Source of the DNA: Lachnospiraceae bacterium
GTDB taxonomy: Bacteria > Bacillota > Clostridia > Lachnospirales > Lachnospiraceae
Length of the DNA stretch: 64,000 nucleotides
Reading direction: 5' to 3'
Assembly: GCA_014799465.1 (NCBI GenBank)
Contig: JAAVHZ010000032.1
Coordinates: 1-64,000, forward strand
Shown: piece by piece, positions 26,038-36,181 of the stretch
Layout of the letters: the number at the start of each line of letters is the position of its first letter
Numbering within the stretch: the stretch's first letter is position 1
The notes under the pieces: generated by a model
What the model was told of the DNA's origin: nothing
The model's database searches: none
Seen by the model: only the letters and a program-made list of their open reading frames with translations
Program-made: the position numbers and the translations under genes

Positions 26038-27285
26038 TTATTCAATAACCTTCTCGCTTACCGAATTATTAGCAACATTTACGACCCTGACCACATTCTG
26101 TGTCTGGATGAAATATATTTCTTCTATTCCCATCCTCTTTGAATATTCTATGTATTCATCTTCTGTCACGTTGCTTCTCTTTCTCATAAGTACAAGTCTT
26201 TCTCCTTTGCTCCTAAGTGATGAAGCAAGCCGTATGGCCTCTTTTTGCTGACTTGTCTTATACAATATCATTTTATTTTGATAGTCTACAGATACTTCTA
26301 TCTTCTGGCGATTAAGTGCTCCCATAAGCCTGTCTGCATCTATCGCAAAACCTACTGCCGCTGAATTTTTACCAAACTGTTTAAGCAGTGAGTCATATCT
26401 TCCGCCTGTCACTATGGCATCACCTGTTCCATATGTATATGTTTTAAATATTATACCTGTATAGTAATGATATTGACTGAGCATTCCCAGGTCAAATGAT
26501 ACATAATTTTCATATCCATAAACTGAAAGTATATTATAAAGTTTCTCCAGTCTGTCCAAGGCCTTCAATGATTTTTTATTATTAGTAAGTTTTTTTGCCT
26601 CCTCAAGCATATCTATGCTTCCATATAATTCTGAAAACTTCATGAAAACCTGCTTTTTATCTTCCGGAATATCTGTACCTGATATCATCTCTTCCATACC
26701 AAAGTAGTTTTTATTCTCTATAAATTTTCTAAGATTATCTTCTGTTTCCTCATCTATTCCGTTTTCTTCCACAAGTCCCTTAAAGAAATCAACCTGTCCG
26801 ACTTCTACCTGAAATTCCTTCAGCCCCGCATTTATCATTGAATCAATAACAATGGCAATTACCTCAGCATCGGCATCAGACGTATTATCTCCTATAAGTT
26901 CTGCACCAAGCTGTGTAAATTCCTTTAACTTTCCCTGATATTCTGAATTGTTAATATAAGAATCTGCCTGATAACACAGTCTTATAGGCATTTCTTCATC
27001 TGAAAAATATTTTGATACAGCCCTTGATACAGGAGGTGTCATATCCGGTCTTAAAACGAGAGTATTTCCTTCCCTGTCAAAGAATTTGTACATATCCTTT
27101 GAAGCTACGCTGCCACGCTCTTTGCTGAAAATATCAAAAAACTCAAATGTAGGTGTCTGTATATCCCTGTAACCATATTTTAAGAAAACCTGATGAATCT
27201 TTTCCTGAACATACAGTTTTTTTGCACACTCTATATTATATATGTCTCTTACACCTACCGGGGTATGTAATAATTTATTTTCCAT
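26038..27285 (-). CDS. hisZ: ATP phosphoribosyltransferase regulatory subunit
   Basis: 415 residues. Resembles the catalytic core of histidyl-tRNA synthetase (RDIQTPTFEFFDIFSKER, LVLRPDMTPPVSRAVSKYF, YYTGIIFKTY, VTGGRYDSLLKQFG) but lacks a proper anticodon-binding domain and sits first in a his operon before a short hisG. It therefore acts as the regulatory subunit that gives histidine feedback control. A true HisS is the alternative, but the shortened, non-HisS C-terminus and the neighbours favour HisZ. It is preceded by a strong promoter and an inverted repeat. Confidence 0.92.
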   Translation of the reverse strand: MENKLLHTPVGVRDIYNIECAKKLYVQEKIHQVFLKYGYRDIQTPTFEFFDIFSKERGSVASKDMYKFFDREGNTLVLRPDMTPPVSRAVSKYFSDEEMPIRLCYQADSYINNSEYQGKLKEFTQLGAELIGDNTSDADAEVIAIVIDSMINAGLKEFQVEVGQVDFFKGLVEENGIDEETEDNLRKFIENKNYFGMEEMISGTDIPEDKKQVFMKFSELYGSIDMLEEAKKLTNNKKSLKALDRLEKLYNILSVYGYENYVSFDLGMLSQYHYYTGIIFKTYTYGTGDAIVTGGRYDSLLKQFGKNSAAVGFAIDADRLMGALNRQKIEVSVDYQNKMILYKTSQQKEAIRLASSLRSKGERLVLMRKRSNVTEDEYIEYSKRMGIEEIYFIQTQNVVRVVNVANNSVSEKVIE

Positions 27286-27362
27286 TATACTTTCACTCTT
27301 TTCTCTTAAATTGAAGGAATATTTATTTTAAATCATGCACTTTACTGTTTTAAAGTGATAAC

Positions 27363-27392
27363 TTACTAATACATCCTTAAACTGATTAGTAA
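27363..27392 (-). repeat. 8-bp inverted repeat at the his operon transcription start
   Basis: TTACTAAT (27363-27370) and ATTAGTAA (27385-27392) are exact complements with 14 bases between. The element starts at the -10 box and covers the first transcribed bases, a position where a repressor would block initiation. No T-box sequence is present in the leader of about 100 bases. Confidence 0.55.
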
Positions 27393-27420
27393 TTATACTT
27401 GATATTAACCGTCAAGTCAA
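27392..27420 (-). promoter_or_regulatory. promoter of the his operon
   Basis: TTGACT (27415-27420) and TATAAT (27392-27397) with a 17-base spacer. The -35 box overlaps the stop codon of recU, so the promoter is squeezed against the upstream gene. Confidence 0.8.
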
Positions 27421-27950
27421 TCTCTAAATGCCAAATCCATTTGTAGCTGCTGTAGATAATGAACAGGGGCACCAGGGGTTCCTTGTATACGGTATGTCTT
27501 ATCTATTTCTTCATATTTTATACTCTTTCTTCCGCCGTTTATACTTCTTTCATAAAATATTTTTAAATCCCTGAATGGCACATAATACATCTCATTTCTC
27601 TCCGTAAAAAATAGTAATATAAATGCGATGGCATTCTGTTCTTCATATTCTTTCATAAACTTATACTGATGCTCATGAATGTTCTGAATTGAAAATGTAT
27701 CTTTGCTGCACTCCTTAGCATCAAAGCACACCGGAATCCCCTGAACCACACCTATATAATCCACTGAACTTTTCTGCTCAAAATAGGCAAGCGTAATATG
27801 CCTTGATGACTTATCTATGCTAATGGGTTTTATCGGAGTTGGAATTTTCTGGATTAATGCAATTTTTTTGCTTCTATACGTTTCATTTGTAAAATTTATC
27901 AGTTCCTCAAGGGTAGAACCTCTAAGTCCTCTGCTGTTCCATGTCGCCAT
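27417..27950 (-). CDS. recU: Holliday junction resolvase RecU
   Basis: 177 residues. RecU family nuclease fold: start TWNSRGLRGSTLEELINFTN, IQKIPTPIKPISIDKS, then AYFEQKSSVDYIGVVQG and the metal-binding DAKECSKDTFS. It resolves Holliday junctions in Gram-positive bacteria. The start ATG overlaps the stop of the RluA gene by one base (TAATG), so the genes are co-translated. In many Firmicutes recU lies beside pbp genes; here it follows a pseudouridine synthase. Confidence 0.92.
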   Translation of the reverse strand: MATWNSRGLRGSTLEELINFTNETYRSKKIALIQKIPTPIKPISIDKSSRHITLAYFEQKSSVDYIGVVQGIPVCFDAKECSKDTFSIQNIHEHQYKFMKEYEEQNAIAFILLFFTERNEMYYVPFRDLKIFYERSINGGRKSIKYEEIDKTYRIQGTPGAPVHYLQQLQMDLAFRD

Positions 27951-28921
27951 TATTCAAATTCACCTTCCAGAATATCATAAAACATTTTCGTAAACCCTGC
28001 CTTCAGATTCATTCCTGACAAATATGAAAGTTCTCCTTCCACATCAGGGAATACAACCTCTCCTGCATGTAAAAGCTGTGACCTGCATCCATATTTCTTA
28101 TTAAAGTAATTATTCACCTTCCCGTTTCCATATTTGTAATCACCTATTATGCCATGACCAATCCATGCCAGATGTGCCCTTATCTGGTGCGTCTTGCCTG
28201 TAATAAGTTTTACTTTAAGAAGTGTAATCCTGCCGTTATCTTTTATAGGCTCATAATATGTCTCTATATATGAAGCATCATCAAACATTTTGTCTCTTAT
28301 TTCCACATGGTTGTCTGATACATTTTTCCTAAGATATCCGTCTATCTTTTGTGATTCTCTCATTACACCATCTACTATGCAATAATAATATTTCTGAAGA
28401 CTTCTGTCCTTTAACATAAATGATAAAGTCTGTAATCCTTTAAGTGAGACTCCTGCCAACACTATTCCACTGGTATTTCTATCCAGTCTGTTGCATATAG
28501 ACGGCTTAAATGTCCTTAAAGTATCTTTATCTACCTTCCCATCTGATAAAAGATAGTCTATTATATATTCATTAAGGGATTCATCATGTGGCTCTGACTT
28601 CTGTGACAACATTCCTACAGGCTTATTTACCACAATAATATTTTCGTCTTCATATATTATATCAAGTTCAATATGTCTCTTAACTGTTGTTATTTCTGCA
28701 TTTCCCCTGAACTTATCTATTGTATCATCTGCAAGAAACATCTTTATCACATCGCCTGCCACAAGCTTTTCGCTGCCTTCAGCTTTTTTCCCATTCCTTG
28801 TTATATTCTTCTTTCTAAGCATTTTATATATGAAGCTTTTAGGTGCATCTTTGAAATATTTGTCAAGAAATTTGTCAAATCTCTGACCTGCTTCATTTTC
28901 ACTGATAATAATTTCTTTCAT
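27950..28921 (-). CDS. RluA-family pseudouridine synthase
   Basis: 323 residues. An S4 RNA-binding domain at about 1-75 (QRFDKFLDKYFKDAP, RKKNITRNGKKAEG), then the RluA catalytic domain with NRLDRNTSGIVLAG, in which the Asp is the nucleophile, and TGKTHQIRAHLAWIGHGIIG. Converts uridine to pseudouridine in 23S rRNA or tRNA; RluC/RluD-like substrates are possible but cannot be separated here. It is the last-but-one gene of a long run of translation-related genes that includes RsuA. Confidence 0.92.
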   Translation of the reverse strand: MKEIIISENEAGQRFDKFLDKYFKDAPKSFIYKMLRKKNITRNGKKAEGSEKLVAGDVIKMFLADDTIDKFRGNAEITTVKRHIELDIIYEDENIIVVNKPVGMLSQKSEPHDESLNEYIIDYLLSDGKVDKDTLRTFKPSICNRLDRNTSGIVLAGVSLKGLQTLSFMLKDRSLQKYYYCIVDGVMRESQKIDGYLRKNVSDNHVEIRDKMFDDASYIETYYEPIKDNGRITLLKVKLITGKTHQIRAHLAWIGHGIIGDYKYGNGKVNNYFNKKYGCRSQLLHAGEVVFPDVEGELSYLSGMNLKAGFTKMFYDILEGEFE

Positions 28922-28951
28922 ATAACTCCTTAAACTTTGTTCGTATATGTA

Positions 28952-29500
28952 TTACATCGAATATACACACAAAAGCTGTGATATTCTCTTATCTCTGATA
29001 TTGTTTTCAAAGAAACTGAACTTATCAAGTGCCGATTTGTATTTTTCATAATCTGTAAATACTTTTACTGTGACACCCTCAAATTCCGAGTTTAATATCT
29101 TTTTTAAGTATTTTTCGATTTCTTGTGGTTCGTTTTTTTTATTTGACACAAAACAATATGCCCGCCTATCCTTGACTGCTGCAAAATCCAGATTCATAAT
29201 CTTTTCTTCTGATGTGATTACAAGTTCTGATAACAATATGTAATCTGACGATTCAAGCTCATCATATCTTTCCTTTTCAGGTGCTTTATATGGAAAAAGA
29301 ACTATATATCCTACGCCAAATTTTGCTGCCGGAATAACAATTACTATTGCAATAACAGTACATATATTACTTAAAGTTTTATAGTATAAATATCCTCCTG
29401 TCATAACTGCAAGTACCACCAGAAGACAGATTAAAGTCATAATAAGCAGGTATATTTTTTTATAATTAAGGTATCCGTATTTCCCTTTTTCTTTCTTCAT
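28952..29500 (-). CDS. uncharacterised two-helix membrane protein
   Basis: 182 residues. Two hydrophobic helices, about 15-37 and 42-72, are followed by a cytoplasmic domain of about 105 residues (SSDYILLSELVITSEEKI, KDRRAYCFVSNKKN, KYLKKILNSEFEGVTVKVFT). I do not recognise a family, although the mixed alpha/beta domain looks folded. The gene lies 22 bases after the SDR gene and 30 bases before RluA in the operon. Anything more would be guesswork. Confidence 0.7.
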   Translation of the reverse strand: MKKEKGKYGYLNYKKIYLLIMTLICLLVVLAVMTGGYLYYKTLSNICTVIAIVIVIPAAKFGVGYIVLFPYKAPEKERYDELESSDYILLSELVITSEEKIMNLDFAAVKDRRAYCFVSNKKNEPQEIEKYLKKILNSEFEGVTVKVFTDYEKYKSALDKFSFFENNIRDKRISQLLCVYSM

Positions 29501-29522
29501 TTATATACTCCTTTCAATTCAT

Positions 29523-30290
29523 TCAGTTTAAAATATCCATAACATTAAGAATAATCCTATGAGGACACAATTTAGCAAATATCATTAACAGTTTCATTGA
29601 TACTCCATATACAGATACTTCTTTGCGTGACATAGAATCTTTAAGGGCAAGCCTGACCACATCCTCTGCATTTACCATAAAGTAATCCTTGAACCAGGCA
29701 CGTTTTCCACCATCCTCTGCAATACGGAAAAACTCTGTATTTACAGGTCCCGGACATACTGCTGTTACAAATATATTCTTTGATTTTAATTCATGGTTCA
29801 ATGCCCTTGAAAAACTAAGTACATATGACTTAGAAGCTGCATATATGGCAAAGCCTGACTGCGGAATAAATGCAGCAGATGATGCAAGGTTTATAATTCT
29901 GCTGTTAAAAGCCATAAATGGAAGTGTAATCAGCGTAATATTTGTAAGTGCTTTACAGTTAGTATCTATCATCCCTAATTCAAGCTCTCTATTGTGTTCA
30001 TCCATCTTTCCCATAATTCCGTATCCTGCACAGTTTATAAGCATCTTTACGGAAGGTTTTTCCTGAGAAATCATTTTTTTATATTTATCAGCAAATCCAG
30101 GGCTTGTAATGTCTTCATCAATAATAATACATGGCATATTTATCTCATCCCTTAATTCTTCAAGCCTGTCCTTCCGCCTTGCTATAAGCCATACCTCATC
30201 CATATTTTTTAATCTTTTAGATATCTGCATTGCAAATTCTCTTCCAATTCCTGATGAGGCACCTGTAATTATTACCACCTTTTTTGTCAT
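29523..30290 (-). CDS. short-chain dehydrogenase/reductase
   Basis: 255 residues. Classical SDR: cofactor loop [14 protein letters not shown] (about 10-23), NCAGYG, catalytic Ser in [14 protein letters not shown] and [15 protein letters not shown] with Tyr and Lys. The loop and IARRKDR favour NADP(H). The C-terminus ([18 protein letters not shown]) is hydrophobic, as in SDRs acting on lipids or close to membranes. Its start overlaps the YgiQ-type gene as ATGA. Substrate unknown. Confidence 0.88.
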   Translation of the reverse strand: MTKKVVIITGASSGIGREFAMQISKRLKNMDEVWLIARRKDRLEELRDEINMPCIIIDEDITSPGFADKYKKMISQEKPSVKMLINCAGYGIMGKMDEHNRELELGMIDTNCKALTNITLITLPFMAFNSRIINLASSAAFIPQSGFAIYAASKSYVLSFSRALNHELKSKNIFVTAVCPGPVNTEFFRIAEDGGKRAWFKDYFMVNAEDVVRLALKDSMSRKEVSVYGVSMKLLMIFAKLCPHRIILNVMDILN

Positions 30291-32131
30291 TTTCTCCGCC
30301 TTCCCTTCTTTTTTTCCATACTGTTTTTTATTTTTCTGGGTTTTATAAGACAGTTTTTATCAAACCCTATCAAATCTGTTCTTTTTGTCTTAATCAGTGC
30401 TTCTTTTACTAAATCATAGTTCTTAGGATTTCTATATTGTATAAGTGCTCTCTGCATTGCTTTTTCATGTGGATTCTTTGTAACATATACCTTTTCCATA
30501 TTTCTCGGATCCAATCCTGTATAATACATACAGGTAGATATTGTGGACGGTGTAGGATAAAAATCCTGAACCTGCTCCGGCATATATCCCCACTCCCTAA
30601 GATACTCAGCAAGACAAACAGCATCTTCAAGTGTTGAACCCGGATGTGATGACATCAGATACGGAACAACAAACTGATTCATTCCTAATGATTTATTTAT
30701 CTTGTTATATTTTGATATAAAGCTTTCATATACTGCCTTTTTAGGTTTTCCCATCTTTTCTAAAACATTGTCACATATATGTTCAGGGGCAACTTTTAAC
30801 TGACCGCTAATATGATGTTTTACCATTTCTCTCATAAATGTATCATCTTTATCATACATTAGGTAATCAAAACGTATTCCCGAACGTATAAATACTTTTT
30901 TTACTTTTGGAAGGTTTCTGAGCTTTTTAAGAAGTTCAAGATAATCCTTATGGTCTGCCTTCAGGTTATTACATGGCTCAGGAAACAAACACTGTTTATT
31001 TGGACATACTCCCTTTGTAAGCTGCTTATTACATGAAGGATGTCTGAAATTCGCAGTAGGACCTCCCACATCGTGTATATATCCTTTAAATTCTGAATCA
31101 TTTATTATGGTTTTGGCTTCATTTATAATAGATTCATGACTTCTTGTCTGTATAATTCTTCCCTGATGGAATGTAAGTGCACAAAAACTGCATCCCCCAA
31201 AACACCCTCTGTTGCTTACAAGACTGAATTTCACCTCTTTAATCGCCGGAACACCTCCATACTTTTCATAAGAGGGATGATAATTTCTCATATAATCATA
31301 AGCATATACATCATCCATTTCCATTTGAGACAGTGGTTTTGACGGAACATTCTGAACAACATACATATGCTCCTTATACTGTTCCACCAACGGCTTTGCC
31401 ACAAATGGGTCAGTATTGCAGTATTGTAAATAAAAACTTTGTGCATATTTTTTCTTATCACTCTTTATTGAATCTATGTCGGGTAGCATTATGTAATTAT
31501 AAACTGTATCAAGTGTCTTAGTTTTATATACTGTTCCGTTTATAAAAGTAATATCTTTTACATCTATGCCTGAGTTAAGGGCATCTGCCACTTCCACTAC
31601 TGACCTTTCGCCCATTCCGTATATGAGAATGTCCGCTCCTGAATCTACAAGAATTGAGTTTTTCACCTTATCCGACCAGTAATCATAATGCCCCATTCTT
31701 CTTAAACTTGCTTCTATGCCGCCAATAATAACCGGTACATCCTTATATGTCTGCCTTATAAGATTACAGTATACAATAGTGGCATAATCCGGTCTTTTAC
31801 CCATCACCCCTCCCGGAGTAAATGCGTCAGACTTGCGGCGTTTTTTAGATACTGTATAGTGATTCACCATGGAATCCATATTTCCTGCCATAACAAGGAA
31901 TCCCAGTCTGGGTTTTCCAAACACATTTATACTGTCTTTATTCTTCCAATCGGGCTGACTGATAATTCCTATTCTGTAACCATTTGCCTCTAAAACTCTG
32001 CTGATTATTGCATGACCAAAAGAGGGATGGTCTACATAAGCATCACCTATTACATAGGTAAAATCTACATAGTCCCATCCTCTTTTTTTCATATCTTTTT
32101 TACTTATGGGTAAAAAATCTTTTATCATCAA
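30287..32131 (-). CDS. YgiQ-type (UPF0313) radical SAM protein
   Basis: 614 residues. The N-terminal [20 protein letters not shown] and DPSFGHA-like [18 protein letters not shown] are hallmarks of the YgiQ family. The radical SAM motif is [19 protein letters not shown] near residue 310, and further Cys residues ([21 protein letters not shown]) may hold another cluster. Reaction unknown. The start overlaps the RsuA stop as ATGA, and its own stop overlaps the SDR gene, so four consecutive genes are coupled this way. Confidence 0.9.
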   Translation of the reverse strand: MMIKDFLPISKKDMKKRGWDYVDFTYVIGDAYVDHPSFGHAIISRVLEANGYRIGIISQPDWKNKDSINVFGKPRLGFLVMAGNMDSMVNHYTVSKKRRKSDAFTPGGVMGKRPDYATIVYCNLIRQTYKDVPVIIGGIEASLRRMGHYDYWSDKVKNSILVDSGADILIYGMGERSVVEVADALNSGIDVKDITFINGTVYKTKTLDTVYNYIMLPDIDSIKSDKKKYAQSFYLQYCNTDPFVAKPLVEQYKEHMYVVQNVPSKPLSQMEMDDVYAYDYMRNYHPSYEKYGGVPAIKEVKFSLVSNRGCFGGCSFCALTFHQGRIIQTRSHESIINEAKTIINDSEFKGYIHDVGGPTANFRHPSCNKQLTKGVCPNKQCLFPEPCNNLKADHKDYLELLKKLRNLPKVKKVFIRSGIRFDYLMYDKDDTFMREMVKHHISGQLKVAPEHICDNVLEKMGKPKKAVYESFISKYNKINKSLGMNQFVVPYLMSSHPGSTLEDAVCLAEYLREWGYMPEQVQDFYPTPSTISTCMYYTGLDPRNMEKVYVTKNPHEKAMQRALIQYRNPKNYDLVKEALIKTKRTDLIGFDKNCLIKPRKIKNSMEKKKGRRRK

Positions 32132-32841
32132 ACTAATCCTTTCAACCGACTGACTTCTTCCTCTGTAAGCCTTCGGAACTCTCCCGCTTTTAATGAATTA
32201 TCAAGTGCAATTTCTCCCATGCTTATGCGTTTAAGATAGATTACTTTCATTCCAACCGCTTCAAACATTCTTTTTACCTGATGAAATTTCCCTTCATATA
32301 TCTTAAGTTCTATTTCAGATTCATCTGCACTTTTAAGTATCTTTAAATTTCCCGGTTTTGTAGTTATACCTCCACCTATATCTATACCTTCTGAAAATAT
32401 TTTTACGTGTTCTTCTGTAACAAAACCGTCTACTCTGGCATAGTAAACCTTACCTACGTGATTAACCGGTGATAAAAGCCTGTGTGCCATATCACCGTCA
32501 TTAGATATAATAAGAAGTCCTTCCGTATCTTTATCAAGTCTTCCAACCGGAAACAAATCATCCCTGAGATTTTCCGTTATGAGTTCAAGTACCGTATGCT
32601 CGCTTCTATCCTCTGTAGCAGAAACATAACCTGACGGTTTATTAAGCATAAAATATTCATATCTTGCATATATTACTTCTTTATCTGATATAAATACTTT
32701 ATCATCTTTTTCATTTATTTTCAATTCCGGTCTTTTAGCTATAGTGCCATTAACCTTTACCATACCCTTTTTTATATAAGTTTTAACTTCACTTCTGGTT
32801 CCCTGACCCATATCCGCTAAAAATTTATCTAATCTCATCAT
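32128..32841 (-). CDS. RsuA/RluB-family pseudouridine synthase
   Basis: 237 residues. An S4 domain ([20 protein letters not shown]) precedes the catalytic domain, with [19 protein letters not shown] carrying the nucleophilic Asp and [16 protein letters not shown]. Modifies one uridine in rRNA; RsuA acts on 16S U516, RluB on 23S U2605. Size fits RsuA. Coupled by ATGA overlap to the alarmone synthetase upstream and the YgiQ-type gene downstream. Confidence 0.92.
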   Translation of the reverse strand: MMRLDKFLADMGQGTRSEVKTYIKKGMVKVNGTIAKRPELKINEKDDKVFISDKEVIYARYEYFMLNKPSGYVSATEDRSEHTVLELITENLRDDLFPVGRLDKDTEGLLIISNDGDMAHRLLSPVNHVGKVYYARVDGFVTEEHVKIFSEGIDIGGGITTKPGNLKILKSADESEIELKIYEGKFHQVKRMFEAVGMKVIYLKRISMGEIALDNSLKAGEFRRLTEEEVSRLKGLV

Positions 32842-33641
32842 TCTATATCCTGCGACCTGTATCCTTCCGCTATAACATCCAATTCTAAGTTAAACTCTTT
32901 TAATCTGTCAATATCATCTGACACATATATATTGTAAAATTCATTCTGTATATTTTCTATCTCTCTTTTATTAGCTACTTTATAAAGGTTCTGTATAGTA
33001 CTAAGTATTTCTGCCACAATCTTTGATTTCATCCTCAATGAATTTTGTGCATCCATAATCTCACTTCTTATAGATGACATTTCTTTATCCATGGCAATAA
33101 CTGCTGCTGCTGCATTACTAAGCCGCTCCCTTATAAGAAGCGGCATATTCTGACGATATTTATATTGAAGTGAATGCTCTATTATTGCCCAAAAATTCAT
33201 AGCCAGAGTTCTTATTTGTATTTCCACCGGTATTTTCTTTGTACCGTTTATGGTTTCCACATTGTAATTAACAATAACATGATAACTTCTATAACCGCTT
33301 GGTTTCATATTCGTAATATAGTCTTTTACTGATTTTATCTCCATATCCCTGCGTTTTTCAATCAAATGTACTACAGCATCTATATCTTCTACAAATTGAC
33401 ATATTATTCTTATTCCTGCTATATCTTCGATTTTTTCTTCTACTTCCTCAATATTAATATTTTTCTTCTGCACTTTTTCAAGAATACTGGATATCTTTTT
33501 TACTCTTCCATCTACCTGTTCAATCGGACAATATAATCCTTCCAACTTGTATTCCTCTATTAAATGCCTGAATTTTACCAAAATTTCATCTACTGCCAGC
33601 CTGTAAGGTGACAATATCTCACGCCACAACTGTATCTCCAT
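32838..33641 (-). CDS. small alarmone synthetase, RelQ/YjbM type
   Basis: 267 residues, only a RelA/SpoT synthetase domain. Signatures: KIEDIAGIRIICQFVEDID, DYITNMKPSGYRSYHVIVNY, PVEIQIRTLAMNFWAIIEHS and LQYKYR. It makes (p)ppGpp or pGpp from ATP and GDP/GTP/GMP; there is no hydrolase, TGS or ACT domain. The C-terminal helix fits tetramer formation as in RelQ. Its place in an operon with rRNA modification and cell-wall genes would tie alarmone levels to growth functions. Confidence 0.92.
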   Translation of the reverse strand: MEIQLWREILSPYRLAVDEILVKFRHLIEEYKLEGLYCPIEQVDGRVKKISSILEKVQKKNINIEEVEEKIEDIAGIRIICQFVEDIDAVVHLIEKRRDMEIKSVKDYITNMKPSGYRSYHVIVNYNVETINGTKKIPVEIQIRTLAMNFWAIIEHSLQYKYRQNMPLLIRERLSNAAAAVIAMDKEMSSIRSEIMDAQNSLRMKSKIVAEILSTIQNLYKVANKREIENIQNEFYNIYVSDDIDRLKEFNLELDVIAEGYRSQDIE

Positions 33642-33669
33642 ATTTACACATACCTTTCATACCCTTTTA

Positions 33670-34305
33670 CTAATACTTATACTTAATAACAGATTTCTCT
33701 GCAGCCCTCAGATAATAATATGGATTTATACTCTTCTCATTTCCTGCTTTATCATTAATATATATGCCAAGATGAAGATGAACTGCAAACATTCCTACAG
33801 TACCTTCTTCTTTCCCATATCCAGAATCTCCCATATATCCAATTAACTGCCCTGCTTTAACTTCCTTTCCCTCTTCCATGCCCTCCGCATAGGAAAACAG
33901 ATGTGCATAATAAAAATATCCATTATGCTTACTCCTTATACCTATTCTGTAACCTCCCAGTTCCAGCCATCCGATATTCTCTATCTTTCCGTCAGTCATG
34001 CTGACTACCGGATATTTTCCACGAACATTTTCTTCAGCCATGATATCTATTCCTTCATGTACTCTCTCTCCTCCATAAGTACGTTTATCTCCCCACGAAT
34101 TAGCATAATATACATAACTCATATTCTTATCAGTGGATTTTGCAACCGGAAAATACTTTATATCTTTTAAAAGATTATACTCATCCTTAAATTCGTTGTC
34201 TATACTCCGTATATTGTATGTTGCAGCATATACCGCAAAAGCCATACTTATCCATATAATAACCCAAATCAGTAAAATGGTATATCTCTTATTAATTCTT
34301 ATCAA
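33670..34305 (-). CDS. membrane-anchored M23 (LytM-type) peptidase
   Basis: About 211 residues if the start is the TTG at 34305, eight bases after GGGG; a TTG at 34326 would overrun that site. One transmembrane helix (about 8-30) leads to an outside domain. The M23 zinc motif is present as HEGIDIMAEE and HLHLGIY, with YYAHLFSYAEGMEEGKEVKA between; it cleaves peptide cross-links of peptidoglycan. The metal ligands are present, so it is probably active. It follows the GGDEF gene, across a GC-rich palindrome. Confidence 0.85.
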   Translation of the reverse strand: MIRINKRYTILLIWVIIWISMAFAVYAATYNIRSIDNEFKDEYNLLKDIKYFPVAKSTDKNMSYVYYANSWGDKRTYGGERVHEGIDIMAEENVRGKYPVVSMTDGKIENIGWLELGGYRIGIRSKHNGYFYYAHLFSYAEGMEEGKEVKAGQLIGYMGDSGYGKEEGTVGMFAVHLHLGIYINDKAGNEKSINPYYYLRAAEKSVIKYKY

Positions 34306-34361
34306 AAAAAATACCCCAAACTGCAATTTATATAAATATATGAACTTAAATGTTTTTTATT

Positions 34362-34417
34362 CCCGCGAGCAACGAGCCAAGTGGCTGCTTGCAGACATTT
34401 GGCGACTGCCGCGAGGG
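34362..34417. repeat. GC-rich imperfect palindrome, REP-like
   Basis: A 56-base block of about 60% G+C in AT-rich DNA. Arms at 34362-34383 and 34396-34417 pair well at the base (CCC/GGG) and at the tip (GCCAAgTG/CAtTTGGC), with internal mismatches. There is no T-tract on either strand, so it is not a standard terminator. It resembles the repetitive extragenic palindromes seen in many genomes, but only one copy is visible here. Confidence 0.5.
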
Positions 34418-34441
34418 TCAAATACCGCTCAATAGTTATAA

Positions 34442-36178
34442 CTATAAACCATTCTGCATTATATCTTTATCATCATATGTCCCATCTATTGTAATTCGTC
34501 CTCTTCCGGTATTTTTAGAATGATACATGGCAAAATCCGCCCTGTTCAATAGTTCTTCTAATTGCAAACAAGTTTCAGGATAAGATGATATTCCTATACT
34601 GACATTTATATGGACTATCTCTTCCTCATAGATAAACTCTTTTTCTTTTATCTGCTCATGCATATCTTCAGTTATTCTGAGCACTGTATCTATATTTTTA
34701 TTTGGGAAGATAATTACAAACTCTTCACCACCATATCTTATAGCCATTCCTCCATTCCTTTTTGCTGTTTTTCCTGCCATTAATCCACAAAAATTTATAA
34801 CTTTATCTCCAAACAAATGTCCGAACCTGTCATTTATATTCTTAAATTTATCAATATCAAATAATATAACAGTAAGTGGCTGATTTGTTTTTAATGCCTT
34901 TGTTATAAAATCAGGATATATAGAATTAAAATGTCTTCGGTTATATATAGTTGTAAGCGGATCCTTTGCTGCCATATCCTGCACTTTTGTATACATTGAT
35001 GCATTATTAACTGCAAGAATAATCTGTTCCACAATACTGCTGTAAAAATCTTTATTATTTTCCGTAAAATATCCTGATGAATTCTTTCCTATTGATAATA
35101 TGCCACGATTCTCAGAAGATATATTTATTGGATATAATAACAGAGAAGAAATATTGGAATTATTTAAAAATTCAAATTGACCTTCTTCAACATTATTGAA
35201 TACAATATATTTTTTTTCATTCTTCTGAACCTCTTCTGACTGTGCATATTCTATAAATAAATCCAAGGTTTTATCATTTAACATACTTTCTTCAGAATAT
35301 TTCATACTATAAAACTTTTTCTGAATCTCTTCACTCTTATCTGTATCATATACCAGTATAAAACATAAATCCACTTCTATATTTTCTATTATTCCACTGG
35401 TTATAAAATCCATAAGTTTTCCTAATTCCAGTGCTCCTGTGATATGTTTAAGTATTCTATACTCCAACTCCATTTGACGTTTTTGGTTATTGATATTATC
35501 ATTCAACTTCTCCATCTGAAACTTCTGTATACTAAGTTGTTCATTCGCATGAACCAGTCTGCTCTGATATACTTTTAATTTCTCATATTCTTTATTGGAA
35601 TTAATGGCCAGCCGCTCCTGTCTGTACATATCATTCATAAGTTTGTCGATAACAGATGAAGATACATTAAGTTCGCATATAATAACAACACCCATCACCA
35701 TTATAAATACTAATACAAGAAAAATCTCAAAATTGCTTTCACCATAAAAAATGTAATATCCAAATGTTACTATTACTAATGGCATCATTGTCTCTATAAG
35801 TGCTGTCATCCTGTAAAAATCTTCAACCACATCAAACAGAAATAAATATTGAAAAAATACAGATATATATATAGCGGTCATAATAACTATAGTCAGATAT
35901 ATACCACTGTTATATATCATTCCTACTGCCGAAAAAAACAATATACCCTGCTTTAATATTCTGAATACAAACTTAGCATGCCAATAAATCCTTTTTCCGA
36001 CAAAGTAATCCAAATACAATAAAAAAACTATTAAAAAATCAAATATAAACTCTAATGCATTTGCATATTTGCCAAATATTAATATAAGTACGCAATATAC
36101 AGCCAACACATCTGCAATATATCTGTTGTTTTTTGAAAACTTTTTTTGTAATTCAAAAAAATCGAGTACATTATCCAT
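34442..36178 (-). CDS. membrane GAF-GGDEF diguanylate cyclase
   Basis: 578 residues. Six to eight hydrophobic helices (about 20-170), a coiled coil (about 180-235), a GAF-like domain (about 240-395) and a GGDEF domain (about 405-565). The active-site motif is intact (IRYGGEEFVIIFPNK) with FDIDKFKNINDRFGHLFGD before it, so it should make c-di-GMP. No RxxD inhibitory site is obvious. The start ATG follows the FtsA-like stop by three bases and uses a ribosome site inside that gene, so the cyclase and the FtsA-like protein are made together. Confidence 0.88.
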   Translation of the reverse strand: MDNVLDFFELQKKFSKNNRYIADVLAVYCVLILIFGKYANALEFIFDFLIVFLLYLDYFVGKRIYWHAKFVFRILKQGILFFSAVGMIYNSGIYLTIVIMTAIYISVFFQYLFLFDVVEDFYRMTALIETMMPLVIVTFGYYIFYGESNFEIFLVLVFIMVMGVVIICELNVSSSVIDKLMNDMYRQERLAINSNKEYEKLKVYQSRLVHANEQLSIQKFQMEKLNDNINNQKRQMELEYRILKHITGALELGKLMDFITSGIIENIEVDLCFILVYDTDKSEEIQKKFYSMKYSEESMLNDKTLDLFIEYAQSEEVQKNEKKYIVFNNVEEGQFEFLNNSNISSLLLYPINISSENRGILSIGKNSSGYFTENNKDFYSSIVEQIILAVNNASMYTKVQDMAAKDPLTTIYNRRHFNSIYPDFITKALKTNQPLTVILFDIDKFKNINDRFGHLFGDKVINFCGLMAGKTAKRNGGMAIRYGGEEFVIIFPNKNIDTVLRITEDMHEQIKEKEFIYEEEIVHINVSIGISSYPETCLQLEELLNRADFAMYHSKNTGRGRITIDGTYDDKDIMQNGL

Positions 36179-36181
36179 TCA

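Noticed and set aside
27286..27416. T-box leader for the his operon
   Set aside because: The leader is about 100 bases, with no specifier loop or conserved antiterminator sequence.
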